Made by a program: the position numbers and the translations under genes. The notes below the pieces were generated by a model, which did no database searches, was not told the origin of the DNA, and saw nothing but the letters and a program-made list of their open reading frames with translations. Of a DNA stretch of 64,000 nt, positions 1 to 8,108 are shown piece after piece. Source of the stretch: Hyphomonadaceae bacterium UBA7672 (GTDB taxonomy: Bacteria > Pseudomonadota > Alphaproteobacteria > Caulobacterales > Hyphomonadaceae); assembly GCA_002483135.1 (NCBI GenBank), contig DLHI01000026.1:1-64000 (forward strand), given 5' to 3'. Numbering within the stretch: the first letter of the stretch is position 1; every line of letters starts with the position of its first letter.

Positions 1-422
1 GAGTGAAGCTTCTTCAGCGCGGCTTCCGCGTCGCGCATGCTCGTGAGCGGCAGGGCGGGCTTGTGCTTGCTGCTACCTTTCCGGTTAGCGTATTCGGCGT
101 CTTTCTCCGCAATATGTGCGCTATCCTTCAGCAGGATTTCGCAAAGATCGGCGGTCGAGGCCGAGCAATAGACCGGTCCCGAAAATCCATCGTGCACGAG
201 CTTGGGCAAATACCCGCTATGGTCGAGATGCGCATGCGTCAGTATCACCGCGTCAATCGTCTTCGGGTCGATGGGAAACGGCGCCCAGTTGCGTTCCCTG
301 AGCACCTTCAACCCCTGGAACATACCGCAATCGATCAACAAGCGCCGTCCGTCGAGTTCAAGCAGGTGCTTGGAGCCCGTTACCGTTCCCGCACCGCCCA
401 GGCTGGTCAGAGTCAGTGCCAT
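1..422 (-). CDS. Beta-CASP/MBL-fold metallo-hydrolase, C-terminus outside window
   Basis: Reading the minus strand from an ATG at 422 gives a protein beginning MALTLTSLGGAGTVTGSKHL, followed by a region with LLIDCGMFQG and the zinc-binding motif THAHLDHSG (H-x-H-x-D-H). This is the N-terminal third of a beta-lactamase-fold RNA/nucleic-acid metallo-hydrolase of the YSH1/CPSF beta-CASP type, in which GGAGTVTGS and the HxHxDH motif are standard. These enzymes are usually nucleases; the exact substrate here is unknown. The frame is open to position 1, so the gene runs off the left edge. It starts 22 nt downstream of the phosphoketolase stop on the same strand and may be cotranscribed with it. Confidence 0.85.
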   Translation of the reverse strand, partial: MALTLTSLGGAGTVTGSKHLLELDGRRLLIDCGMFQGLKVLRERNWAPFPIDPKTIDAVILTHAHLDHSGYLPKLVHDGFSGPVYCSASTADLCEILLKDSAHIAEKDAEYANRKGSSKHKPALPLTSMRDAEAALKKLH

Positions 423-443
423 TGTGTTGCTTTCTCGCCGGCG

Positions 444-2840
444 TCAGGCGTGCTTGAGTAGGTAAGGATCGCCCAGTTCATCGATAGCGCGGACCTCGTC
501 CTGCGACAGAAAATCGGCGGGTGACTTCTTCATGAGCCCTGCCGCAGCTTCTATGACATGTCCGGCGGTGCTGCGATTGGCGAACAGCATGCCGAAGACG
601 TCCAGCGTTCCGCCGCGATTGAGAAACCCGAGCGCGCGCGTGCGAGAAGGTCCGCCATCCAACCGGCGCAAGATGCCAAGCATGGGCTCCGGCCGGGTAT
701 GCGAGACGATCACGCGCGGCATGCCGGAAGGAAAGAGGCGCTCAACGGCGTCATCCTGCACCACGAAGCGCCGCTCAAGCAGGTCGCGTGGCTGCCGGAA
801 ACGTCCCGGCTCCACAATGGCCGTCACACACGCCTTGCAACCGCGCTCCTCAAGCCGCCGGAACGCCGCCAGCGCCTCCTGTGTCTGGTATGCGCCTATT
901 GCCACGATCTGGACGTCCGCCCCCGTCAACTTACCGGCGACATGGACCGCGCCCTCACTGAGGCTTTGCTGTGCAGCTTCCGCCGACAGGATGTGAGGCA
1001 TGATCCGCTTTGGCGTCACGAGGCATGCGATCTCGCCCTTGGTGCGGTAGACGGCGCGTATGGTGGCGACAGCGCTGTTGGCGTCTATTGGAAAAAAAAC
1101 CCGCGCCGTATCCGACATCTCGCCGAGCAGGCTCTCGGGCAAGGTCGGATCCTGGTGGGACTGCTCGTTCTTGGAGTTTTCCCACGCATGAGAGGTCGCG
1201 ATGAGCGGCACGCTGATCCAGCCCGGGGCGCGCCCAATTTCGCGCTGTCGCCGAGAGAAAATTACGTCCTGGCGAAGTGCACCCAGCATCTTCATCGCGA
1301 ACGCCTCGTAGCTGACCGCAAGGTTGAGCCCGCCCTTGTTGCCAAGAGCAGCTCCGATTACTGCCTCTTCGTTCAAGGCGGTAATGACGGCGCCATCGAC
1401 AGCTTCAGGCGCTCCCGCCTCCGGATTGTTTACGCGATGGCGCAGGCGCTGCAGTGTCCGCCCCATGTGGTTGCTTTTCAGTTCGTCCGGGTTGGCGACG
1501 CGCGGCCGCAGGTGCGGATTGGCTTCAATGATCGCAACGAAGTGTTCGTCGATCGCATCCATCGGGCTGCGCGGATCGCTCCTGCCCGCTTCCGCCCAAA
1601 CCGGTTGGGGGAGCGCAGGTGATTCGACGGTGCGCTTAGCCAGCGCATGCAGGCTCTCGCGCGGCCGCTGCTGGTTCTCGTGCACCGCGAGCGTTTGAAC
1701 CGCCGTTTCCAACTGGTCGTGTGGAACGAAGAGAGCCCGGGCGCCCGCGTTGAACTCTCGGCGCGCCTCTTCGTTTCGGCGCGGGCTATCAGCGATTGGA
1801 AGATTGTGGGCGCGAATAGTGCCGGCGCCAGGAAAACCAAAGCCCTTGATGCAACGCGCAATCACATAGGGCATCGGCGCCGGATAAGGGCGTCCGGCTT
1901 TGGCGAACTGCGCAAGACGATCCTCGGCTTCGAGAATGGTCAGTGCGTACGCGACAGGATCATGCCCATCTATGACGATGGGGTCGAACCCGCTGAGGCG
2001 CAGGTGGGCGACAAGCCAGTCCGCGCCACCTTCCTGGCCGATCTCTGTGCGCTGCTCGATACGCCTCCCATTGAGCACCATCACCGGCACCACGAGTCCA
2101 CAGTCTTCGGCGCGCCACCAGCGCGGCGACCAGTCCGATCCACGCTGCTCTTCGAAGGCGCCATCGCTTAGAAAGGCAACGAGCCGCTCGCCAACTAGCG
2201 GCATGTGGACGTACTGGACTTCGGTAAACCCGAGATACCCGCCTTCCGAAATCCCACCGGCGGTATGCGCCCCAACATGACTGCCTAAGGGTACCCCGGG
2301 ACGGCCATCGGCGGTGATGGCGTAGGAATAGAAATCGGAGGCAAGTCGCGACAGGCCCGCTTCCGTGCGATCGTAGCGGCCGACCTGTGCAGGCGACACA
2401 TCGCCGACGAGCGCGTTCACGGCCTCGATCGCCGCCACGCAATGACCCTGCCCTAGCGTCCAAGCCCTTGTATGGCCGCTAACTGCGTTAGCGGTAAGGT
2501 AGCCGACGTAAGCGACGGCCATATTGAGCGATCCGCCCACGTGGCCCTCTGGCTGCTCCTTGAACGCAGAAGCCGGTAAGTCCGCGCCGGTCAGATCGAC
2601 GCGCTCCGCGTAGGTCATGTGAGCGACCATCCACAAGGCGGCGCTGGCGAGCCTGTCGGCTGCCGCGAACAGCTGGGATATCTCCGCAGCGCGCGTGTTG
2701 TCGCCCGACTGACGGACCTGCTCGATCAGGGCCTGCGCCCGAGCAATCGTTTCTGTGGTATGGCGAATGACGCCGTATCCGCTCCGCCAATCCTCTTGGT
2801 CAGCCCTCACGACGCGACCCTTCTCAAATCCCATCCACAC
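444..2840 (-). CDS. Phosphoketolase family protein (divergent XFP)
   Basis: Thiamine-diphosphate enzyme of about 798 residues, the usual length for xylulose-5-phosphate/fructose-6-phosphate phosphoketolase, which splits a ketose phosphate with inorganic phosphate to acetyl phosphate plus an aldose phosphate. Recognisable blocks are GHVGGSLNMAVAYVGYL (about 99-115), SHVGAHTAGGISEGGYLGF (187-205), an Asn at 257 in the thiamine-binding region, and ENSKNEQSHQDPT in the C-terminal half. The thiamine motif normally written GDGEAETG reads SDGAFEEQRG (225-234), so this is a divergent member and activity should not be assumed. The start is a GTG at 2840 with an ATG two codons on; no strong ribosome-binding site distinguishes them. 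The next gene upstream, acetate kinase, would convert acetyl phosphate to acetate and ATP. Confidence 0.85.
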   Translation of the reverse strand: MWMGFEKGRVVRADQEDWRSGYGVIRHTTETIARAQALIEQVRQSGDNTRAAEISQLFAAADRLASAALWMVAHMTYAERVDLTGADLPASAFKEQPEGHVGGSLNMAVAYVGYLTANAVSGHTRAWTLGQGHCVAAIEAVNALVGDVSPAQVGRYDRTEAGLSRLASDFYSYAITADGRPGVPLGSHVGAHTAGGISEGGYLGFTEVQYVHMPLVGERLVAFLSDGAFEEQRGSDWSPRWWRAEDCGLVVPVMVLNGRRIEQRTEIGQEGGADWLVAHLRLSGFDPIVIDGHDPVAYALTILEAEDRLAQFAKAGRPYPAPMPYVIARCIKGFGFPGAGTIRAHNLPIADSPRRNEEARREFNAGARALFVPHDQLETAVQTLAVHENQQRPRESLHALAKRTVESPALPQPVWAEAGRSDPRSPMDAIDEHFVAIIEANPHLRPRVANPDELKSNHMGRTLQRLRHRVNNPEAGAPEAVDGAVITALNEEAVIGAALGNKGGLNLAVSYEAFAMKMLGALRQDVIFSRRQREIGRAPGWISVPLIATSHAWENSKNEQSHQDPTLPESLLGEMSDTARVFFPIDANSAVATIRAVYRTKGEIACLVTPKRIMPHILSAEAAQQSLSEGAVHVAGKLTGADVQIVAIGAYQTQEALAAFRRLEERGCKACVTAIVEPGRFRQPRDLLERRFVVQDDAVERLFPSGMPRVIVSHTRPEPMLGILRRLDGGPSRTRALGFLNRGGTLDVFGMLFANRSTAGHVIEAAAGLMKKSPADFLSQDEVRAIDELGDPYLLKHA

Positions 2841-2953
2841 TGCGGTTCCCGCCTATGGCTACGCTTTCCTTACGCGTGAGCTGGGCCTGGCCCTGATCGA
2901 TGCGCAAACTAGTTGTCCCGGAAGCAGTACAGCGCTTGCCGCCGAAGTTCGGC

Positions 2954-4138
2954 TCACGCCTGGATCAGACTCAGCGAGCGCCAGACATGGTCCGCGATCG
3001 CCTGTTCTTCGTCCGTTTCGAACGCCTCGACCGCAACCGGCGCGTTCGCGGCGGATATCCTGGTTTCGCCTGATGAATTCCGCTTGGTGTCTAGAACCAC
3101 GCCGAGATAGCCGAGCCCTTCGCATATCCGGTCCCGGACCGCGGGCGAATTGGCTCCGATGCCGCCGGTGAACACAAGCCTGTCGATTCCGCCCAGCGAG
3201 GCCGTAAGCGCGCCTAGGTGCCGTCGCGCCTGGTAGCAAAAGAACTCCACTGCCTCGGCCGCTTCCGGATCACTCCGGCGGGCCAGCAGCTGCTGCATGT
3301 CTGCGGTCCCGTTGCTCACGGCGAGCAGTCCCGACTCTTCGTAGAGGATCTGCTCCAGAGTTGCGGGGGCCAGCCCACGCTCCCGCAGCAGATAGAGCAA
3401 CACGCCTGGATCGATGTCGCCGCAACGCGACCCCATCGGCAGGCCGGAGAGCGTTGAAAAACCCATGGTCGTGTCGACACTGCGCCCATGAACTACCGCG
3501 CACATTGACGCGCCCGCGCCTAGATGCGCCATGATAATTCGTTCCCTCGACACGTCCACGCCGCCTCGGCGAAGAACGCTCAAGACAGATTCGTAGGACA
3601 AGCCGTGAAAGCCATACCGCCTCACCTCAGTCTTTGTCAGTCGTCGCGGCAAGGCGATCAGCTGGGAGAGGCGCGGCAGGTTGTGATGAAACATCGTGTC
3701 AAAGCACGCGACCTGCGGCAGATCCGGCAACATTCGCAGCGCCGCCGCTATGGCGGCGAGGCTCTGGGGCATGTGCAGCGGCGCCAGCGGGACGAGCTGC
3801 TCAAGCTGGCCGACGACGTCTTCATCGATCAAGACGGGGTCGCTGAAGGCGGGCCCGCCGTGCACGACGCGATGACCCACGGCAACCAGCGACCCGGCGG
3901 CAGGTTCTCCAAGTGCGGCGTCGAGAAGCAACTCAAGGGCTGTGGCGTGATCGGGTATGGCTTGCGACGTTGGCGCGATGACCGCGCCACTACTGCTCAC
4001 GAAGCGAAGCATGGCATCGCTGCCGCCAATGCGTTCAGCTCGCCCGGACCACGCGCGCTGCGAGACTGCTTGAGGCCTGAGGATTGCGGCCTTCACACTC
4101 GACGAGCCGACATTAATGACCAGAACATCTTCTGCCAT
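2954..4138 (-). CDS. ackA: Acetate kinase
   Basis: 394-residue ASKHA-fold kinase catalysing acetyl phosphate + ADP to acetate + ATP. The sequence shows the N-terminal phosphate loop VINVGSSSVKAAIL, then FDTMFHHNLPRL, RRYGFHGLSYES, HLGAGASMCAVVHGRSVDTT, GLPMGSRCGDIDPG and the C-terminal VFTGGIGANSPAVRD, all AckA signatures. The start at 4138 (MAEDVLVINVG) is chosen because GGGAG lies 7 nt upstream; the frame remains open further upstream but that extension has no family resemblance. It lies 113 nt upstream of the phosphoketolase on the same strand, a pairing common for the phosphoketolase pathway. Confidence 0.93.
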   Translation of the reverse strand: MAEDVLVINVGSSSVKAAILRPQAVSQRAWSGRAERIGGSDAMLRFVSSSGAVIAPTSQAIPDHATALELLLDAALGEPAAGSLVAVGHRVVHGGPAFSDPVLIDEDVVGQLEQLVPLAPLHMPQSLAAIAAALRMLPDLPQVACFDTMFHHNLPRLSQLIALPRRLTKTEVRRYGFHGLSYESVLSVLRRGGVDVSRERIIMAHLGAGASMCAVVHGRSVDTTMGFSTLSGLPMGSRCGDIDPGVLLYLLRERGLAPATLEQILYEESGLLAVSNGTADMQQLLARRSDPEAAEAVEFFCYQARRHLGALTASLGGIDRLVFTGGIGANSPAVRDRICEGLGYLGVVLDTKRNSSGETRISAANAPVAVEAFETDEEQAIADHVWRSLSLIQA

Positions 4139-4219
4139 CTCAACTCCCGTCAGCGTTGGCGCAACACCACATGCTGCCGTCGGCGCCTGCTTGACCGCAA
4201 GCACGGAGCTCGGCGCTTA

Positions 4220-4969
4220 CTACCGTCGATTGCCAAATATCCTCAGCAAGAACTGGAAGAGGTTGATGAAGTCGAGGTAGAGGCTGAGCGCGCCAAAGCT
4301 TGTGGCGACGCCCAGGCCAGCCTGATCTCCGCCAAGCTTGTAGTAGGTCATCTTGAGGCGCTGCGTATCATACGCGATCAGGCCTGCGAAGACGAGCACA
4401 CCCACGATGCTGACGACAAATGAGAAGCCCGGCGGGTTCCAGAACATCTGCACCAGTGAAGCGATCGCGAGGCCGAACAGCGCGATGATCAGGAAACTTC
4501 CGATACCCGACATGTCCTTCTTCGTTGTGTAGCCGAAGAGGCTCAACGCTCCGAACGCGGACGCGGTGATCAGGAAAGTGGAGACAAGCGAAGCGCCGGT
4601 ATAGACCAGCCCAAGCACGCCCAGCGAGGCGCCGATCAGGGCGGAAATTGTCCAGTATAGCAAGCTCGCTCCGCTCGCCGAAGGCGAGCGCATCGCGAAC
4701 ATTGAGATCATCATGACGACAAGCGGCGCGAAAACCACGATCATGCCGACGCCCGTGTATTCGGCCAGGCGGCCGTCGGGAGTCAGCTGGAACATCAGAT
4801 CCCGCACCGGGGGAACCATGCTTGTCAGGTAGGCCAGCCCGGCGGACAGAACGAGGCCGAGCGCGACCTTGTTGTAGACGCCAAGCATGAAGCGCCGAAG
4901 TCCGAGGTCGACGGACATGTCGACCGTGGATCGAGCGTGTTCTGCCGTTCCCCCGTCAATATCGGACAT
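4220..4969 (-). CDS. Bax inhibitor-1/YccA family membrane protein
   Basis: 249-residue integral membrane protein with about seven hydrophobic segments. After a soluble 25-residue N-terminus it reads RRFMLGVYNKVALGLVLSAG, then segments near 75-95, 105-125, 135-155, 158-178 and 185-205, and the family-typical IAYDTQRLK (about 209-217) and LDFINLFQFLLRIFG near the C-terminus, which define the BI-1/YbhL group. Bacterial members are inner-membrane proteins whose proposed roles include cation leak and stress tolerance; no substrate is established here. A GGGAG ribosome-binding site precedes the ATG at 4969. It is the first of the minus-strand genes 4969-1, 81 nt upstream of acetate kinase. Confidence 0.9.
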   Translation of the reverse strand: MSDIDGGTAEHARSTVDMSVDLGLRRFMLGVYNKVALGLVLSAGLAYLTSMVPPVRDLMFQLTPDGRLAEYTGVGMIVVFAPLVVMMISMFAMRSPSASGASLLYWTISALIGASLGVLGLVYTGASLVSTFLITASAFGALSLFGYTTKKDMSGIGSFLIIALFGLAIASLVQMFWNPPGFSFVVSIVGVLVFAGLIAYDTQRLKMTYYKLGGDQAGLGVATSFGALSLYLDFINLFQFLLRIFGNRR

Positions 4970-5055
4970 GTGAGACTCCCGAGCGGTGCTGCACAGATAC
5001 TACGCGCAGAACCCGCCTCACCCTGACGTCGATACGCTAGTTTTCGGCGGCCCCG

Positions 5056-5072
5056 GACGTCCCAGGGACGTC
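5056..5072. promoter_or_regulatory. Perfect 17-nt palindrome, candidate operator
   Basis: GACGTCCC-A-GGGACGTC is a perfect 8+1+8 inverted repeat. It lies 62 nt after the stop of the ECF sigma gene and about 90 nt before the start of the Bax inhibitor-1 gene. A one-base loop is poor for an RNA terminator, so a dimeric repressor site for the downstream operon is the better guess. No second copy was noticed in the window. Confidence 0.4.
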
Positions 5073-5133
5073 ATCCTTCGCGGCGATGGATGCCGCCGAG
5101 CTTGTTAAAGGTTCAGGGAAGCCGGGCGCTTGC

Positions 5134-5850
5134 CTAGGAACGTTGGCGCACCGAGCGGCTAGACGCACAGTCGGATGTCAGTTGTTGCGCCAACATTGCC
5201 CGAGCTCGGTGGACACGATATTCGATGGACTTCACCGAACAGCCGAGTATCGCGCTCGCCGCAGCCTGCGACATTCCATCGACCGCAGTCAGCATCAACG
5301 CGTCCTTGAGGCGGTGAGGCAGGTTGGCCAGGGCGATCGCTAAGTTCGCAAGGTCGTCCCGGACGATCAAATCCTCCTCTGGCGACAGCGCTTCGTCCCG
5401 AACCAGATCCACGGCCTCCGGGGGGCAATGTCCCATGAGCTTATGTCGAACTACCGCGCGGCGCGCGCGATCACGGCACTTGTTCAGCGCGATCGAACGC
5501 AGCCACACGCCAAATGAACGATCCGGATCAAACCGGGCGATCGCCTTCCAGGCGGACACAAACGCTTCCTGGACAACGTCGAAGGCTTCCTCTGCGTCGG
5601 GAACGCGTCGCCGCACGAAGCGGTAGAGCCCTTCCTTGTGGGCCGTCATGAGAGCGGAAAACGCAGCCCGATCGCCACCCACGGCCCTTCGCGCCAGATC
5701 GTCAGCACCACCTTCCAGGACGATACGCCGTAGCGGTGATTCCAGTGGTTTGAATGCGTCGATGGCTCTCGTCGAATGCATGGCTGCCCAATCCAACGGT
5801 TCTATCGAGAGGCTAGCCAGGGCCGGGTCGTTCAACTTGACTGGGATCAA
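5134..5850 (-). CDS. ECF-type RNA polymerase sigma factor
   Basis: 238-residue sigma-70 family protein with region 2 (about 50-125: AAFSALMTAHKEGLYRFVRR, then DAEEAFDVVQEAFVSAWKAI and FGVWLRSIALNKCRDRARR) and region 4 (about 170-220: LPHRLKDALMLTAVDGMS, then AAASAILGCSVKSIEYRVHR as the helix-turn-helix). Region 3 is absent, as in ECF factors. The long frame opens with TTG at 5850; an ATG at 5781 (MHSTRAID) is an alternative, and neither has a clear ribosome-binding site. It is transcribed divergently from the CnrY-like and CnrX-like genes 149 nt away, so by analogy to CnrYXH this is probably the sigma factor they hold inactive until metal is sensed. Its target promoters are unknown. Confidence 0.88.
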   Translation of the reverse strand: MIPVKLNDPALASLSIEPLDWAAMHSTRAIDAFKPLESPLRRIVLEGGADDLARRAVGGDRAAFSALMTAHKEGLYRFVRRRVPDAEEAFDVVQEAFVSAWKAIARFDPDRSFGVWLRSIALNKCRDRARRAVVRHKLMGHCPPEAVDLVRDEALSPEEDLIVRDDLANLAIALANLPHRLKDALMLTAVDGMSQAAASAILGCSVKSIEYRVHRARAMLAQQLTSDCASSRSVRQRS

Positions 5851-5998
5851 GAACGCCCCAGCGAGGTGGAAAGTCTATCTCATACCGTACGGACCATTGC
5901 TGACGTGGACGGCAATGTGCAGTACACTCCAAGGACAAAGGCTGTTGGTGCGTATAGCTGGCAAAGGTTGGCGGCCATCGGACCTCGGGGAGAATGTC

Positions 5999-6268
5999 GT
6001 GAAAGATCTCGGCCATCGCCTGGGGGCTCTCGGCGATCTCGGGCGGCATCCGGACTTGAGCGGCCTCGAAGAGGCTGTCTGGGCAGATGTTGATGCTCGC
6101 GCCGTTCGGCAGATGCCCACTAGATTCGCGGTCGTGCTTTGTGTCTTGACGGCCCCGATCGCATTCGGCGTCGGTGCAGCGGCAGCCGCAGCCAATGTCC
6201 AGCGCACTGCTTTGTCCGTCTTTGCGATTCATCCGGATAACGCGCCCTCCACTCTCCTTGGCGGATGA
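5999..6268 (+). CDS. Small CnrY-like anti-sigma membrane protein
   Basis: 89-residue protein from a GTG at 5999, preceded by GGGGAG six nt upstream. The N-terminal half (KDLGHRLGALGDLGRHPD, then an acidic GLEEAVWADVDAR) is hydrophilic and cytoplasmic-looking. One transmembrane segment follows (FAVVLCVLTAPIAFGVGAAAAA) and then a short tail. This is the layout of CnrY/NccY-type anti-sigma factors (about 95 residues, single membrane span). Its stop codon overlaps the start of the CnrX-like gene in an ATGA, so the two are translationally coupled. Identity rests on size, topology and context rather than on sequence match. The GTG start and the ATGA coupling argue that this frame is coding rather than the opposite-strand frames. 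Confidence 0.62.
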   Translation: MKDLGHRLGALGDLGRHPDLSGLEEAVWADVDARAVRQMPTRFAVVLCVLTAPIAFGVGAAAAAANVQRTALSVFAIHPDNAPSTLLGG

Positions 6269-6735
6269 TGGCCTTGTCTATGATCTGGCGCAAGGTGTTT
6301 GCTACCGCCATCGTTGCACTCTTGGCTGGGGCGGCCGGCGTTTATGCCGGATTTGCTCTTTTCGGGACGTCAACTCACCCGGCGCACAACTCGCTCGACG
6401 CGATCGTGCATCGTGAACTTAATCTGAGTACGGACCAGGATCGCCAGATTAGCAGGATCGAAGCGACCTACGCTGACCGCAAGCTTGTGCTTGAAGCCGA
6501 AATACGTTTGGCGACGCGCGAGATCGCAGCAGCGGTCATGGATGACAAGACATACAGTGATCGCGTCCGAAGCGGCATCGGCGCTTTCCACACCGCCATG
6601 GGCAAGCTCCAGGAAGAAACGATCCTGCACGTCTTCGAGATGCGGGGCGCCCTTACTCCTGCTCAGCAGAGCAAGTTCGATGTAATCGTGCAGGCCGAAC
6701 TCTTGCGTTCGGTCGGTGAAAATTCCCGTCGCTGA
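6265..6735 (+). CDS. CnrX-like periplasmic heavy-metal sensor
   Basis: 156-residue protein with an N-terminal membrane anchor (about 8-33) and a periplasmic helical-hairpin domain. Aligning by spacing to CnrX (metal ligands His42, His46, Glu63, His119, Met123) gives His49, Glu66, His122 and Met126 here at the same intervals, the last two in HVFEM; the residue matching His42 is Asp45. The region MRGALTPAQQSKFD is typical of the CnrX/ZraP/CpxP group. In the known system CnrX transmits Ni/Co binding through CnrY to release the sigma factor CnrH. Here the divergent ECF sigma gene would be the output. Metal preference cannot be read from sequence, and the Asp substitution could shift it. Confidence 0.82.
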   Translation: MMALSMIWRKVFATAIVALLAGAAGVYAGFALFGTSTHPAHNSLDAIVHRELNLSTDQDRQISRIEATYADRKLVLEAEIRLATREIAAAVMDDKTYSDRVRSGIGAFHTAMGKLQEETILHVFEMRGALTPAQQSKFDVIVQAELLRSVGENSRR

Positions 6736-6921
6736 GAAATCTCACGTAGGCGGCTGGCCACTACTCCGCCGCCCCAGGCTAGAACCTGGCCCGAGCCACT
6801 GATTGCGCCTGCAGCGCAACGCCGGTCCAGCTGGGAAGTCCACAGCAACTGCTTGAGACAAATCAAACGGCCTTTTGCGTCACCTAGTAAGAATCAGGCT
6901 AATCGCAAAAGGAGAGACATC

Positions 6922-7167
6922 ATGATGTCGAGAGTTTCAGCCATCGTCGCCATCGCAGCCTTGGGCTTGGGCGCGTGCACGACCGCAGTCCCAGAGACCC
7001 ACTTTCACGGACCGAAAAGCCCTGCGATGAAAGATTCCGATATGCAGGCGTCGGCAGCCGCCTGTCCAGTCGACGGCACGCACTCGATGCCCGGCCCACG
7101 CGGCGCCACGATGAGTAAGGATAGCCACCCAGGCTGCCAGCCGGCGCAGGATACCGACAAGAAATAG
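6922..7167 (+). CDS. Small His/Met-containing lipoprotein
   Basis: 81-residue predicted lipoprotein. The ATG at 6922 (a second ATG follows at once) is preceded by AGGAGA six nt upstream. A signal peptide ending in the lipobox LGLGAC puts the lipidated Cys at about residue 18. The mature part is small and polar with THFHG, several Met and two further Cys (AAACPVDG and HPGCQPAQ), a composition seen in periplasmic metal-binding peptides. No family was recognised. It follows the CnrX-like gene by 186 nt and precedes copper-related genes in convergent orientation, so a role in metal binding at the outer or inner membrane is plausible but unproven. Confidence 0.65.
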   Translation: MMSRVSAIVAIAALGLGACTTAVPETHFHGPKSPAMKDSDMQASAAACPVDGTHSMPGPRGATMSKDSHPGCQPAQDTDKK

Positions 7168-7187
7168 TTCGACAGTTCAATCAAAGT

Positions 7188-7218
7188 TCGAGCCGGAGAC
7201 GCCAGTTCTCCGGCTCGA
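7188..7218. terminator. Hairpin between convergent genes
   Basis: An 11-bp perfect stem (TCGAGCCGGAG / CTCCGGCTCGA) with a 9-nt loop lies 20 nt after the lipoprotein stop and about 100 nt after the end of the convergent DUF305 gene. No clear T-tract follows, so it may be a bidirectional or Rho-assisted terminator. Confidence 0.5.
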
Positions 7219-7320
7219 CATTCTTGAGCGCGCAATTTCTCCACCGAGTGCCGTCACTCCTCCTGCGGACATCACCGCCGAGTACCATCGGTCCGACACG
7301 AAGCTGTAAGAGCGGAAACG

Positions 7321-7695
7321 CTACTGCTTGGGCCGGCCACCGTGGCGAGTCAGCCAGTCTTCGAGTTCCGCGATCTCCTTTTTCTGCGCATCGATAGTCT
7401 TTTGAGCCATCTTCTTGGCTTCCGCATCGTCCCCGCGCTTGATGAGGATTTCGGACATCGCGACGCCGCCTCGGTGATGCTCGATCATTTTCAACGCCCA
7501 GGCTCGGTCCGCGTCTGTATCCTGGGCAGCCATCATGCCTTTGTGCATCGCCTGCATGGAGGCATCGTACTCTTTTGCAGCCGTGGATTGTTCGGCAGAA
7601 GCCTGCGGCTTGGCGCCCGACGTCGATGATTGTTGGGCCAGGACTGGGGAGGCCGCAAGCACAAGCGCTGCTATAACGAAAGCGAGTTTCTGCAT
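7321..7695 (-). CDS. DUF305 periplasmic protein (CopM-like)
   Basis: 124-residue exported protein: a signal peptide (MQKLAFVIAALVLAASPVLA) followed by a DUF305 helical domain. The family hallmarks are the Met/His-rich MQAMHKGMMAA and KMIEHHRGGVAMSE, which in CopM-type proteins bind copper or silver. The C-terminal half is a charged amphipathic helix (EAKKMAQKTIDAQKKEI). DUF305 proteins are usually periplasmic metal binders next to efflux or storage genes. It is 11 nt downstream of the Cys-rich four-helix protein on the same strand, so the two form a probable operon. Confidence 0.88.
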   Translation of the reverse strand: MQKLAFVIAALVLAASPVLAQQSSTSGAKPQASAEQSTAAKEYDASMQAMHKGMMAAQDTDADRAWALKMIEHHRGGVAMSEILIKRGDDAEAKKMAQKTIDAQKKEIAELEDWLTRHGGRPKQ

Positions 7696-7706
7696 GTGTC
7701 ATCTCC

Positions 7707-8108
7707 TCAGTGGAAAGTCTTCAGCGCGGCGCGGCACGCGCGCTCGCATGAACGGCAGGTCTCCGCGCAGATGCGGCAGTGCGCGTGCATGTCGGCATGG
7801 CGTTCGCATTCTTCTGCGCAAGCAGCGCAAGCGTCGCCACAGACCTGGAGGAGTTTCTGAATGAGCTCCTCGTTTGAGCCAGTGCGACGCGCGCCAATAG
7901 CCGCCGTCGCGCGGCAAACATCGGCGCAGTCCAGGTTGAGCCGGATGCACTGGCGCAGACCCATGACATGCTCTTCGCCCAGACAGGCGTCGGCGCAGAC
8001 GCTGCACACCTGAGCGCAGTCGAGACACTCTTCGATACATTGGATGAGGCTGTCGTTGGTGTTCCCACGAACGTCGGGGTGCGTGCTGATCATTTCTTGA
8101 ACGTGCAT
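7707..8108 (-). CDS. Four-helix-bundle copper-storage protein (Csp family)
   Basis: 133-residue protein without a signal peptide and extremely rich in Cys arranged for a bundle core: CIEECLDCAQVCSVCADAC, QCIRLNLDCADVC, VCGDACAACAEECERH, and CRICAETCRSCERACR. Csp1/Csp3 proteins are tetramers of four-helix bundles that fill their core with many Cu(I) ions. Lack of a leader suggests the cytosolic Csp3 type. AGGTGAAAA just upstream of the ATG is the ribosome-binding site. It heads a two-gene operon with the DUF305 protein, giving cytosolic storage plus periplasmic binding of copper. Confidence 0.9.
   Translation of the reverse strand: MHVQEMISTHPDVRGNTNDSLIQCIEECLDCAQVCSVCADACLGEEHVMGLRQCIRLNLDCADVCRATAAIGARRTGSNEELIQKLLQVCGDACAACAEECERHADMHAHCRICAETCRSCERACRAALKTFH

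Noticed and set aside
5636..6268. A 210-codon plus-strand gene covering the start of the sigma factor gene
   Set aside because: Only the last 89 codons look like a protein and have a ribosome-binding site; the upstream part is antisense to the sigma factor. The shorter GTG start was kept.
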